Assembly (NCBI GenBank): GCA_902778135.1
Contig: CACYWP010000025.1
Coordinates: 1-42,648, forward strand
DNA: 42,648 bases
Direction of reading: 5' to 3'
Source of the DNA: an uncultured Coriobacteriaceae bacterium
GTDB taxonomy: Bacteria > Actinomycetota > Coriobacteriia > Coriobacteriales > Atopobiaceae
Part shown: one piece after another, positions 1 to 8,067 of the stretch
How the letters are laid out: each line of letters opens with the position of its first letter
Position numbering within the stretch: the stretch's first letter is position 1
Program-made: the position numbers and the translations under genes
Notes under the pieces: model-generated
The model's database searches: none
Told to the model about the DNA's origin: nothing
Seen by the model: only the letters and a program-made list of their open reading frames with translations

Positions 1-557
1 GAGCGCACGGCGCACGTCCGGGTTCTCCCAGTTGAGGTCGGGCTGCTGGGGTGCGAAGGTGTGCAGGTAGTACTGCTGGCGCTCCTCGCACCAGGCCCAG
101 GCGCTGCCGCCAAAGATGGAGCGCCAGTTGGTGGGCTCGGAGCCGTCGGGCTTGGCGTCGCGCCAGATGTACCAGTCGGCATAGTCGTTGTCGCGGCTCT
201 TGCGCGACTCCTGGAACCACGGGCACCGCTCGGAGGTGTGGTTGAAGACCAGGTCCATCACCACGCGCACGCCCTTCTCGCGGCCGCGGGCGATGAGCTC
301 GTCCATGTCGGCCATCGTGCCGAAGGACGGGTCGATCTCGCGATAGTCCTGCACGTCGTAGCCGTTGTCCACCATGGGGCTCTGTAGCAGGGGGTGATCC
401 AGATGGCACCCACGCCCAGCGAGGCGAGGTAGTCGAGCTTTGCGGTGATGCCGGCGATGGTGCCCGTGCCCTGGCCGACGGTGTCGTAGAAGCTCTTGGG
501 GTACACCTCGTAGGCGATGGTCCTCTGCCACCAGGCAAGGACGGACTTTCTGCTCAT
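1..557 (-). pseudogene. GH13 alpha-glucosidase (oligo-1,6-glucosidase type), 5' part, frameshifted
   Basis: The gene runs leftward off the window. ATG at 557 follows a good AAGGAG site. The first ~55 codons read as a GH13 N-terminus (WWQRTIAYEVYPKSF, then LDYLASLGVGAIWITP). Family knowledge: such enzymes cleave alpha-1,4/1,6 glucosides in the cytoplasm. The frame breaks at a run of five G on the + strand (390-394). Beyond it another minus frame continues with typical GH13 sequence: SPMVDNGYDVQDYREIDPSF, then region II DLVFNHTSE, then LHTFAPQQPDLNWENPDVR. One extra base in the run would restore a continuous protein (TPLLQSPMVDNGYD). This is therefore either a one-base deletion making a pseudogene or a homopolymer sequencing error. 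The catalytic Asp and Glu lie beyond the window edge. Confidence 0.85.
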
Positions 558-891
558 AACGACTCCTTCTGATGGAGGGCCTGCTTGCTATTGGAGGGCT
601 TGCGTTCTTGCAGCACCGACGCCGGAGGGCGGCTCGAACGGAACCAGCGTCACCTCACTCGGTATAACACACCCCAAGGTCGAATCGCGCAAAGCCGCTG
701 ACAAACGGCGGCAAGAGGCTGTGACGGAGTGCATACCTCGGTCACTTCCGTGCCATGACGATCGGCTAGCCGAAACCGTTGGTGTACTACGCCGTCATCA
801 TCCCTAATGCTGGAGACGGAGACCGTCGTGGTTTCGTGTCAAGGGCATGGCAAGGCTTCTTACGGCAGCACGGGACACGAAGGAGGAAGGC
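558..891. other. Intergenic region between divergent GH13 and peptide genes
   Basis: No convincing gene was found in these 334 bases. They lie between the divergent starts of the GH13 gene and the Nif11-type peptide and should hold both promoters. A TATAAC hexamer at 663-668 is the only -10-like element I can point to, and it has no good -35 partner. No long repeats or strong hairpins were seen. Confidence 0.4.
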
Positions 892-1092
892 ATGGACATC
901 GAGGGGCTGACCCCGGAGCAGCAGGAGATGCTCAAGGGCTGCAGCACTCCAGAGGAGATGCTGGCTCTCGCGCAGGAGGATGGCTATGAGCTCTCCGACA
1001 AGCAGCTCGAAGCCGTGAGCGGCGGCTGGAATGAACCCTGCGCCACTCTCTACTATTGTAACGATGTTCAGCACGTTGTGGTCGAAGAGTAA
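892..1092 (+). CDS. Nif11-type leader peptide: candidate RiPP/bacteriocin precursor
   Basis: A 66-residue peptide. ATG at 892 is chosen over the in-frame ATG at 847 because AGGAGG (881-886) sits five bases before it. Residues 1-46 look like a Nif11/NHLP-type leader: an acidic helical segment (LTPEQQEMLKGCSTPEEMLA) followed by ELSDKQLEAVSGG, the conserved end of such leaders with its double-glycine cleavage site. The predicted 21-residue core begins WNEPC and contains C-x5-C-x-D (CATLYYCND) and an acidic tail. Family knowledge: these leaders are cut by C39 peptidase-transporters, and the core is often modified by LanM, radical SAM or cyclodehydratase enzymes. None of those genes is nearby, and the ABC exporter at 2993-6519 shows no C39 domain. 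The peptide is therefore an orphan precursor, possibly processed in trans, or a disulfide-bonded peptide. Confidence 0.7.
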   Translation: MDIEGLTPEQQEMLKGCSTPEEMLALAQEDGYELSDKQLEAVSGGWNEPCATLYYCNDVQHVVVEE

Positions 1093-1141
1093 TTACCCGC
1101 GTCCGCTCCCAGATAGGCGCAGCAAGGCATATTGCAATAGC

Positions 1142-1167
1142 CACGCTGGGGAGTACTCCCCAGCGTG
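1142..1167. terminator. Perfect 26-bp palindrome after the peptide gene
   Basis: CACGCTGGGGAGT is followed directly by its exact reverse complement, 50 bases after the peptide stop. As RNA it would form an 11-bp GC-rich hairpin with a four-base loop. No U-tract follows, so termination is plausible but unproven. A dimeric-protein operator for the downstream GH1 gene is the alternative. Confidence 0.45.
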
Positions 1168-1222
1168 CCAGCGCTAACGCGACAACCGAAAACAAGCTAC
1201 CAACGTCGCACCCAGTCGCCGC

Positions 1223-1248
1223 TTGTGGCAATTCGCCCTTACTATAAT
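1223..1248 (+). promoter_or_regulatory. Promoter region of GH1 enzyme A with TTGTGGCAAT motif
   Basis: A perfect -10 hexamer TATAAT lies at 1243-1248, 61 bases before the GH1 start. No good -35 is spaced from it. TTGTGGCAAT at 1223-1232 overlaps the expected -35 zone. The same ten bases occur in the operator-like region upstream of the paralogous GH1 enzyme D (34820-34829), which hints at a shared regulator. Confidence 0.45.
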
Positions 1249-1309
1249 CTCGACAGGCATCTCGGACGCTTGTTCAAATGCAGGGATTGGGAAAAGGGAG
1301 GATGACATC

Positions 1310-2770
1310 ATGGCAGACAAGCGCTTTCCCGACGGCTTCTACATCGGCGGCGCCACCTCGGACTGGCAGTTCGAGGGCGGCTTCGGCGAGGGCGGGCGCG
1401 GCCTGCTCTCCGTCGACTTCGCGACCGACGGCAACCAGCGGAATCCCCGCCAGGTGACCTGGGTCGACGCCGACGGCAACCGCGGCAAGAGCCACTGGGA
1501 GGAGGCGCTGCCCGAGGGCGTCACCCTCACCATGTTCGACGACGAGTACTACCCCAGCCACCGCGCGGTGGACTTCTACCACCACTGGAGGGAGGACATC
1601 GCCGACATGGCGGAGATGGGCTTCACCACCTTCCGCTTCGGCACGTGCTGGAGCCGCATCTTCCCCACCGGCCTGGAGGATGAGCCCAACCAGGAGGGCC
1701 TGGACTTCTACGAGGCCGTGGTGGACGAGCTCAACGCCCATGGCATCGCGCCGCTGATCACCATCTGCCACGACGAGATGCCCATGGGCCTCGTCGACGC
1801 CTACAACGGCTGGGGCGGGCGCGAGACCATCGACTGCTACGTGCGCTATGCCAAGGCCCTCTTCGAGCGCCTGGGTGACAAGGTGCCCCTGTGGCTCACG
1901 TTCAACGAGCCCAACGCCATCCGCGGCGTCTGCATGATGGGCATCAGGGACCAGTGCTGGCCCACCTACTGGCAGGCAATCCACCACATGGCCGTTGCCA
2001 GCGCCAAGGTGGTCAAGATGGGCCACGAGATGTGCCCCGGCGCCAGGTTCTCGACGATGTTCGCCATGAGCGCCTACTATGCCGCCAGCCCGCGCCCCGC
2101 TGACGTGTGGGCGCGCTTCGAGCGGCGTCGCGAGCAGTACATGGTCATCGACGCCTTCGCCAGCGGCGGCTACCCCTACTATGCCGACAAGGTCTGGGCG
2201 GACTTCGGCGCTGACGTCCACATGGAGCCGGGCGACGAGGAACTGCTGCGCGACTATCCGCTCGACTTCATCAGCTTCAGCTACTACTGTTCCGCGCTCA
2301 TGGGCGAGGACTCGCCCCAGCGCCTGATTGGTGGCGCCACCAACACGTACTGCGACGAGAAGACCCCCTGGGGCTGGGCCGTCGACCCGCTGGGCCTGCG
2401 CTACACCCTGAACGAACTCTACGACCGCTTCCACAAGCCGCTCTTCGTCATCGAGAACGGCATGGGCGCCATCGACGTGATGGAGGAGGACGGCTCGGTG
2501 CACGATGGCTACCGCATCGACTACCTGTCCAAGCACCTCTCCGCCATCCGCGACGCCATCTGCATCGACCACGTGGACTGCATCGGTTACACCATGTGGG
2601 GCAACATCGACCTGGTCAGCCGCTCCACCGGCGAGATGGCCAAGCGCTACGGCTTCGTCTACGTCGACATGGACGACAAGGGCAACGGCACGCTCAGGCG
2701 CAGCCGCAAGGACAGCTTCTATTGGATGAAGAAGGCGTGCGAGAGCATGGGAGCCGACCTGACGGTGTAG
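1310..2770 (+). CDS. GH1 6-phospho-beta-glucosidase A
   Basis: A 486-residue cytoplasmic family 1 glycoside hydrolase. ATG at 1310 is preceded by GGAGG with eight-base spacing. The acid/base is E200 in LTFNEPN and the nucleophile is E382 in [19 protein letters not shown] carries the Ser, Lys and Tyr that in this family bind the 6-phosphate of the substrate, so the likely reaction is hydrolysis of PTS-imported phospho-beta-glucosides. An extended loop after the N-terminal strand (GGRGL through TDGNQ.NPR, residues 29-80) is shared with GH1 enzyme D, its closest relative in the window. The gene stands alone between the peptide and ABC exporter 1, with a hairpin after it. Exact substrate (cellobiose, salicin, arbutin or gentiobiose phosphate) cannot be told from sequence. 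Confidence 0.93.
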   Translation: MADKRFPDGFYIGGATSDWQFEGGFGEGGRGLLSVDFATDGNQRNPRQVTWVDADGNRGKSHWEEALPEGVTLTMFDDEYYPSHRAVDFYHHWREDIADMAEMGFTTFRFGTCWSRIFPTGLEDEPNQEGLDFYEAVVDELNAHGIAPLITICHDEMPMGLVDAYNGWGGRETIDCYVRYAKALFERLGDKVPLWLTFNEPNAIRGVCMMGIRDQCWPTYWQAIHHMAVASAKVVKMGHEMCPGARFSTMFAMSAYYAASPRPADVWARFERRREQYMVIDAFASGGYPYYADKVWADFGADVHMEPGDEELLRDYPLDFISFSYYCSALMGEDSPQRLIGGATNTYCDEKTPWGWAVDPLGLRYTLNELYDRFHKPLFVIENGMGAIDVMEEDGSVHDGYRIDYLSKHLSAIRDAICIDHVDCIGYTMWGNIDLVSRSTGEMAKRYGFVYVDMDDKGNGTLRRSRKDSFYWMKKACESMGADLTV

Positions 2771-2827
2771 CGCGACCAGGGCGACTGGCCCCTGGTCTGC
2801 AAGCCATAGCCTTCCTGCGGATTCGAA

Positions 2828-2866
2828 ATCGCGGGCGCACTTGACCGAATGGGGTGCGCCCGCGAT
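2828..2866 (+). terminator. Hairpin terminator after GH1 enzyme A
   Basis: ATCGCGGGCGCAC (2828-2840) pairs perfectly with GTGCGCCCGCGAT (2854-2866) across a 13-base loop, 57 bases after the stop codon. There is no U-tract, as with most hairpins in this window. Confidence 0.55.
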
Positions 2867-2992
2867 CGCATCAAGTCGTGCCACGGTCCCTGACGGACGC
2901 GGCAGCACCTCCGCGCACCCATGTCCCGCGTTTATTGCTACATTGGAATGCATGAGCCAGCCCACACGGGCGACGACCACCGAAGGGCGCCG

Positions 2993-4759
2993 ATGAGAAA
3001 GCTCCTCGTCCATCTGCATGACTACCGCCGCGAGAGCGTCCTGGCACCGCTGCTCAAGCTGGCGGAGTCGCTCATGGACCTGCTCGTTCCCCTGGTGGTG
3101 GCCGCCATCATCGACGAAGGTATCGCCCGCAACGACCAGGGCATCATCTGGGGACGCTTCGCGCTGCTCATCGGCCTGGCGGTGCTGGGCATGGCCTTCT
3201 CGTTCGCCGCTCAGTGGATGGCTGCCAAGGCCAGCGTGGGCTTCTCCACCAAGCTGCGCCAGGCGCTCTTCGACCATATCCAGGGCCTCTCCTACCGCGA
3301 ACTGGACGCCTTGGGCACCGACACGCTCATCACCCGCATGACCAGCGACATCAGCCAGATCCAGAACGGGCTCAACCTTGCGCTGCGCCTGCTGCTGCGC
3401 AGCCCCTTCATCGTCTTTGGGGCCATGGTCTGCGCCTTCGCCATCGACGTGCCCAGTGCCCTGCTGTTCGCCGTGGCCATCCCGCTGCTCTCCCTGGTGG
3501 TCTTTGGCATCATGCTGGCCAGCATCCCGCTCTTCGCCCGCGTCCAAGAGGCGCTCGACCAGCTGCTGGGCATGACGCGCGAGAACCTCACCGGCGTGCG
3601 CGTCATCCGCGCCTTCTGCAAGGAGCGGCAGGAGGTCGACGGGTTCGACCGCGTGAACGAGGCGCTCACCCACATGAACGAGCACGTGGGGCGCCTGTCC
3701 GCCCTCATGAACCCCGCCACCTGCCTCATCATCAACATCGCGACCATCCTCCTCATTCGCGAGGGTGCGCTGCGCGTCCAGGCGGGAGCGCTGCAGCAGG
3801 GTGACGTGGTGGCGCTCTACAACTACATGGCCCAAATCGTGGTGGAGCTGGTCAAGCTGGCCTCGCTCATCATCACCATCAACCGCTCGCTGGCCTGCGC
3901 GCGACGCGTGCAGGACATGCTGGAGATAGCGCCCTCCATGTCCTATCCGGAGGCACTGCCCGACAAGGTTCCCGTCACCGACGAGGCCGTCCGCTTCGAC
4001 CACGTGTCGTTCTCGTACACCACGACGGGCGATGCCGCACTGTCCGACATCGACTTCGTCGTCCGGCGCGGCCAGACCATTGGCATCATCGGCGGCACGG
4101 GCAGTGGCAAGACGTCGGTGGTCAACCTCGTCGCGCGCTTCTACGACGCGACCCTGGGCACCGTGCTGGTGGATGGCATCGACGTGCGCGCGTACCCCGC
4201 TGGCGCGCTCGTAGACAAGATCGGCATCGTCCCGCAGAGGGCCGTGCTCTTCGAGGGCAGCGTCCGCTCCAACCTGCTCTGGGGCAACGAGCGGGCCAGC
4301 GACGAGGAGCTGTGGGAGGCGCTCGCCACCGCCCAGGCCACCGAGGTGGTGCGTGGCAAGGACGGCCATCTGGATGCCCCCATCGAGCAGGGCGGACGCA
4401 ACCTCTCTGGTGGCCAGCGCCAACGCCTGACCATCGCACGGGCCCTCGTCAAGCACCCCGAGATCCTCATCCTGGACGACTCGGCCAGCGCGCTCGACTT
4501 TGCCACCGACCTTGCCCTGCGTCGCGCCATCGCCAACCTGCCGGGTGACATGACCGTCTTCATCGTCTCGCAGCGCACCTCCAGCGTGCGGCAGGCGGAC
4601 CAGGTCCTCGTTCTTGACGACGGCCAGCTGGTCGGCACGGGAACTCACGACGAGCTCATGGCAGCCTGCGAGGTCTACCAGGAGATCTACTACTCGCAGT
4701 TCCCCGAGGACCGGCCTCGCGTCGGGCACCACGCCACCCTGCAGGAGGTGACCGCATGA
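2993..4759 (+). CDS. ABC exporter half-transporter 1a (degenerate-site subunit)
   Basis: A 588-residue half-transporter with an N-terminal six-helix membrane domain (about 1-310) and a C-terminal ATPase. ATG at 2993 (MRKLLVHLHDYRR) fits the family N-terminus; an upstream in-frame ATG at 2951 is possible and neither has a strong ribosome site. Walker A is GGTGSGKT and the signature is LSGGQRQR. The Walker B reads ILILDDSASALD, with Asp in place of the catalytic Glu, and the switch region reads IVSQRTSS with Gln in place of His. These are the hallmarks of the TM287/BmrC-type degenerate subunit of heterodimeric exporters. Its stop overlaps the partner start by ATGA, so the two are translationally coupled. 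Drug, lipid or peptide efflux is inferred; no C39 peptidase domain is present. Confidence 0.93.
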   Translation: MRKLLVHLHDYRRESVLAPLLKLAESLMDLLVPLVVAAIIDEGIARNDQGIIWGRFALLIGLAVLGMAFSFAAQWMAAKASVGFSTKLRQALFDHIQGLSYRELDALGTDTLITRMTSDISQIQNGLNLALRLLLRSPFIVFGAMVCAFAIDVPSALLFAVAIPLLSLVVFGIMLASIPLFARVQEALDQLLGMTRENLTGVRVIRAFCKERQEVDGFDRVNEALTHMNEHVGRLSALMNPATCLIINIATILLIREGALRVQAGALQQGDVVALYNYMAQIVVELVKLASLIITINRSLACARRVQDMLEIAPSMSYPEALPDKVPVTDEAVRFDHVSFSYTTTGDAALSDIDFVVRRGQTIGIIGGTGSGKTSVVNLVARFYDATLGTVLVDGIDVRAYPAGALVDKIGIVPQRAVLFEGSVRSNLLWGNERASDEELWEALATAQATEVVRGKDGHLDAPIEQGGRNLSGGQRQRLTIARALVKHPEILILDDSASALDFATDLALRRAIANLPGDMTVFIVSQRTSSVRQADQVLVLDDGQLVGTGTHDELMAACEVYQEIYYSQFPEDRPRVGHHATLQEVTA

Positions 4760-6519
4760 GCCAGGGCACCTCCTCGGACGCCACCAGCCGCCAGACCCTC
4801 GCCAAGGTCCTCGCCCTCATCGGGCGCTACCGGCTCCTGCTGCTGGCCAGCGTTCTGCTGGCCTCGTTGACCGTGGTGCTGCAGCTTTACGTCCCCATCC
4901 TCTTCGGCGACGCCATCGACCAGATCGTCGCACCGGACGACGTCGACCTCAAGGCGCTGGCTGCCATCCTGGTCCAGGCGCTTGCGCTGGTCATCGTCTC
5001 GTCGGTGGCCACGTGGGTCATGAACATGGTCAACAACCGTCTGGCCTTCCACACCGTCAAGGACGTCCGCGCCCGCGCCATTCGCCAGATCCAGCGCCTG
5101 CCGCTCTCCTACCTCGACGCGCACAGCTCTGGTGACGTGGTGCAACGCATCATCGCCGACACCGACCAGCTATCCGACGGACTGCTCCTGGGATTCACGC
5201 AGCTCTTCTCGGGCGTCGTCACCATCGTGGTGACGCTGGCCTTCATGCTCTCCAAGAACGTGGGCGTCACGCTCATGGTGCTGGTGCTCACACCGGTCAG
5301 CTTCCTGGTCGCGCGCTTCATCGCGGCGCGGTCCTTCGACATGTTCAGCAGGCAGACGGAGACGCGTGGCCGCCAGACGGCTCTTGTCAACGAGCTGGTG
5401 GGCAACCTGAGGGTCGTGAAGGCCTTCGGCCACGAGCGCAAGGCGTCTGCCCAGTTCAAGGCCATCAACGACGAGCTGCAGGGCTACTCCCAGAGTGCCG
5501 TCTTCTACAGCTCGCTCACCAACCCCTCCACCCGCGCCGTCAACAACGTGATCTACGCCCTCGTGGCACTGGTCGGCGCACGCCTCATCCTGTCGGGACG
5601 GCTGACGGTTGGCGGGCTGACCGTACTGCTCTCCTACGCCAACCAGTACATGAAGCCCTTCAACGACATCTCGTCGGTCATCACGGAGCTGCAGAACGCG
5701 CTCGCCTGCGCGGCACGCGTCTTCGAGCTCATCGAAGCCAGCCCGGAACCCGCCGACGCCACGACGGAGCTGGTCAGCCATGGCGGCGAGGTGGACATCC
5801 GCGACGTCGCCTTCTCCTATGACAAGAGGGAGAGGCTCATCGAGGGGTTCAGCTTCCATGCCGAGCCGGGCACCAAGACGGCCATCGTTGGCCCCACCGG
5901 CTGCGGCAAGACCACCTTCATCAACCTGCTCATGCGCTTCTACGACACCGATGCAGGTAGCATCCACGTGGACGGCCAGGACATCATGGACGTCTCGCGC
6001 GCCTCGCTGCGCCGCACCTACGGCATGGTGCTGCAGGAGACCTGGCTGAAGCGTGCCACGGTGCGCGAGAACATCGCCTTCGGCAGGCCCGACGCCACCG
6101 ACGACGAGATCGTCGCCGCCGCGCGCGAGGCCCACAGCTGGGAGTTCATCCGTCGCCTGCCGCAGGGGCTTGACACGCCCATCACCGACGACAGCCTCAG
6201 CCAAGGACAGAGGCAGCTGCTCTGCATCACCCGCGTGATGCTCTGCCTGCCGCCGATGCTCATCCTCGACGAGGCCACCTCCAGCATCGACACCCGCACC
6301 GAGATGCAGATCCAGGAGGCGTTCGACAAGCTCATGCGCGGACGCACGAGCTTCGTGGTTGCCCACCGCCTCTCGACGATCCGCGAGGCGGACCAGATCC
6401 TGGTCATGCGTGACGGGCGCATCGTCGAGCAGGGCACGCATGCGGAGCTGCTCGCACTACAGGGCTTCTACACCCAGCTGTACAATGCGCAGTTTGCCGG
6501 GAGCGCCGACCTGGGTTAG
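4756..6519 (+). CDS. ABC exporter half-transporter 1b (catalytic subunit)
   Basis: A 587-residue partner of the preceding gene, overlapping it by four bases. It has a six-helix membrane domain and an ATPase with Walker A GPTGCGKT, canonical Walker B LILDEATSSID and switch histidine FVVAHRLST. Its signature is LSQGQRQLL rather than LSGGQ. This completes the expected heterodimer geometry: the weak signature faces the Asp-bearing Walker B of subunit 1a (degenerate site), while the canonical Walker B here faces the LSGGQ of 1a (active site). It ends eight bases from the convergent EIIB-ROK gene, with no hairpin between them. Confidence 0.94.
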   Translation: MSQGTSSDATSRQTLAKVLALIGRYRLLLLASVLLASLTVVLQLYVPILFGDAIDQIVAPDDVDLKALAAILVQALALVIVSSVATWVMNMVNNRLAFHTVKDVRARAIRQIQRLPLSYLDAHSSGDVVQRIIADTDQLSDGLLLGFTQLFSGVVTIVVTLAFMLSKNVGVTLMVLVLTPVSFLVARFIAARSFDMFSRQTETRGRQTALVNELVGNLRVVKAFGHERKASAQFKAINDELQGYSQSAVFYSSLTNPSTRAVNNVIYALVALVGARLILSGRLTVGGLTVLLSYANQYMKPFNDISSVITELQNALACAARVFELIEASPEPADATTELVSHGGEVDIRDVAFSYDKRERLIEGFSFHAEPGTKTAIVGPTGCGKTTFINLLMRFYDTDAGSIHVDGQDIMDVSRASLRRTYGMVLQETWLKRATVRENIAFGRPDATDDEIVAAAREAHSWEFIRRLPQGLDTPITDDSLSQGQRQLLCITRVMLCLPPMLILDEATSSIDTRTEMQIQEAFDKLMRGRTSFVVAHRLSTIREADQILVMRDGRIVEQGTHAELLALQGFYTQLYNAQFAGSADLG

Positions 6520-6527
6520 CGACGGGC

Positions 6528-8012
6528 CTACTTCGCAGACGTGGTCAGCCTCTGCAGCATCAACGCCAGTTCGCCCAGGAAGATCTTCTCATGGTAGTCG
6601 GTGATGTGGATGAGATCGGGGATGAGGTCGTCCGGCAGGCTCTTGGACAGTTCCCTGCGCAGGGCATCCATGTCGTCAACCAGGTCGTAGTTGATGTAGA
6701 TCGCATCGGGCGCGGCAACTGCGATATTGGCCTGCAGCATCGTGGCCAGCATGGGCAGCATGGCCTCGCCGCTCCACGACGCCTGCTCCTCATAGAAGGA
6801 GAGCAGCTCCTCGTGAGAGCTCGCGCCTAGGTCCGCATCGGCAAAGTGCTCGGCATTGAGGAACACCTGCCAGTTGAGGCCGCTCAGCTCCCCCGCCATG
6901 CCGCGTCGGCCGCGCAGCAGATGCCCGTTGCAGACCGTGCCCTGTCCGCCGATCATGGTCCCGACCTGCTGGGTGTGCAGCGTCACGCTGTCATACTCGC
7001 CCTGGCTCACATAGCAGCCCACAGCTCCGGCGTTGGCATTGTTGTCCACGAACACGCGCAGGCCGAACTTCTCCGAAAGGGCTTTCTCGATGTTGATGCC
7101 CATGAGCCCGAAGCCCGAGAACGTGACGGTGCCAAAGTCGACCGCCCCTGGGACGGCTACGCCAACCGCATCGATGTCGCGCAGGTCGATGTCCCTCACA
7201 TGGAGCGTGGCGATGACGTCCTCGATGTCCGCAAGTTCGACCGTCGACTTGCAGACTTCGTCGGACGCCAACAGCTTGAAGCGGTCGAACAGCCTCCAAG
7301 AGATGGTGCAGCCATATGGCTTGCGGATGACCGAGATGACCAGCACGGTCTTTGACGGGGCATCCTTGAGCGAACCGCGCAGCACGCGCAGGTCGGTGGG
7401 GTCGGAGGCAGCGAGGGAGTCGTCGCCCAGAAGCCCCATCAGCATGCGGAGCGCTCCCGCACCGTCATAGCGCGCAAACACACGTGCCGGAATCTCGAGG
7501 ACGATGGCCTGGGGGAATGCCTCGGCAACCTCGCGCCGACGGAAGCCAACCTGCGGGGCCAGCATGACGGCGGCATATGACCCTCCCTCGCGCTTGGCAT
7601 CCTCGAGTGCCTTTGCCTCGAAGGTGTAGTCCAGCGACAGGGTCTTGGCCACCTCGGTCAGCTTGCCCGCGAACATCGTGGTCGTCATGCCCACCGTACA
7701 GCACAGCAGAACGCGAGTCGTATCGCTCTCGCAGGCTGCCTCGACCAGGGACGCCATCTCGTCGAACAGCTGCTTTGCGCGGTCGAGGTCCTCGAGTTCG
7801 AAGTGCAGGAAGAAGCGGCTCTCGCCCGAGGCGTCCTCGGTCACAGCCAGCTCCACGACCTCGGGCATGTCATCGAAGGCATAGAAGTTGACCTGGCCGG
7901 TCATGCATTCGTGCTTGATGACGATGTGGTCGTCATCCTGCACCGTTGTCGTGCAGCCCGTCACCTCGCGCGCAGCAATCCAGTCGCGAAACTCACGTCC
8001 CAAAGCGTTCAT
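6528..8012 (-). CDS. PTS EIIB-like / ROK kinase-like fusion protein
   Basis: A 494-residue protein. ATG at 8012 is chosen because GGGAGG sits seven bases upstream; a TTG at 8027 lies in frame. Three parts are visible. Residues 1-95 form an unrecognised alpha/beta domain. Residues ~98-190 resemble a PTS lactose/cellobiose-type EIIB: a beta strand leads to the P-loop CCTVGMTTT, matching the C-x-x-G-M-S/T phosphocysteine loop with C105 as the likely phosphorylated residue. Residues ~220-494 are ROK-like: VPGAVDFGTVTFSG, FVDNNANAGAVG and GTMIGGQGTV.NGHLLRG..GMAGELSG. No helix-turn-helix is seen. I infer a sensor or regulator coupling PTS phosphorylation to sugar state, or a PTS-regulated sugar kinase. 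Neighbouring GH1 genes support a beta-glucoside link. The ROK zinc-motif cysteines are not evident. Confidence 0.75.
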   Translation of the reverse strand: MNALGREFRDWIAAREVTGCTTTVQDDDHIVIKHECMTGQVNFYAFDDMPEVVELAVTEDASGESRFFLHFELEDLDRAKQLFDEMASLVEAACESDTTRVLLCCTVGMTTTMFAGKLTEVAKTLSLDYTFEAKALEDAKREGGSYAAVMLAPQVGFRRREVAEAFPQAIVLEIPARVFARYDGAGALRMLMGLLGDDSLAASDPTDLRVLRGSLKDAPSKTVLVISVIRKPYGCTISWRLFDRFKLLASDEVCKSTVELADIEDVIATLHVRDIDLRDIDAVGVAVPGAVDFGTVTFSGFGLMGINIEKALSEKFGLRVFVDNNANAGAVGCYVSQGEYDSVTLHTQQVGTMIGGQGTVCNGHLLRGRRGMAGELSGLNWQVFLNAEHFADADLGASSHEELLSFYEEQASWSGEAMLPMLATMLQANIAVAAPDAIYINYDLVDDMDALRRELSKSLPDDLIPDLIHITDYHEKIFLGELALMLQRLTTSAK

Positions 8013-8067
8013 GTGCCTGCCTCCCAACCGTGCCGTGCCCCCGCGTCACGCCTAGCGTACCACGCGA

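Noticed and set aside
1274..4732. Very long minus-strand open frame (about 1150 codons)
   Set aside because: It is antisense to GH1 A and ABC exporter 1a, spans both genes and the hairpin between them, and its translation is low-complexity (H, V, D, L, A rich) as expected from GC-rich shadow frames.
892..6519. RiPP biosynthesis cluster formed by the peptide and ABC exporter 1
   Set aside because: The exporter lacks a C39 peptidase domain, a GH1 gene and hairpin lie between, and no modification enzyme is present. Only the peptide itself is supported.
6519..6528. Terminator between convergent exporter 1 and EIIB-ROK genes
   Set aside because: Only eight bases separate the stops and no hairpin is evident there.
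6528..8012. Classical ROK repressor (NagC/Mlc type)
   Set aside because: No N-terminal winged-helix domain is visible; the middle part resembles EIIB instead.
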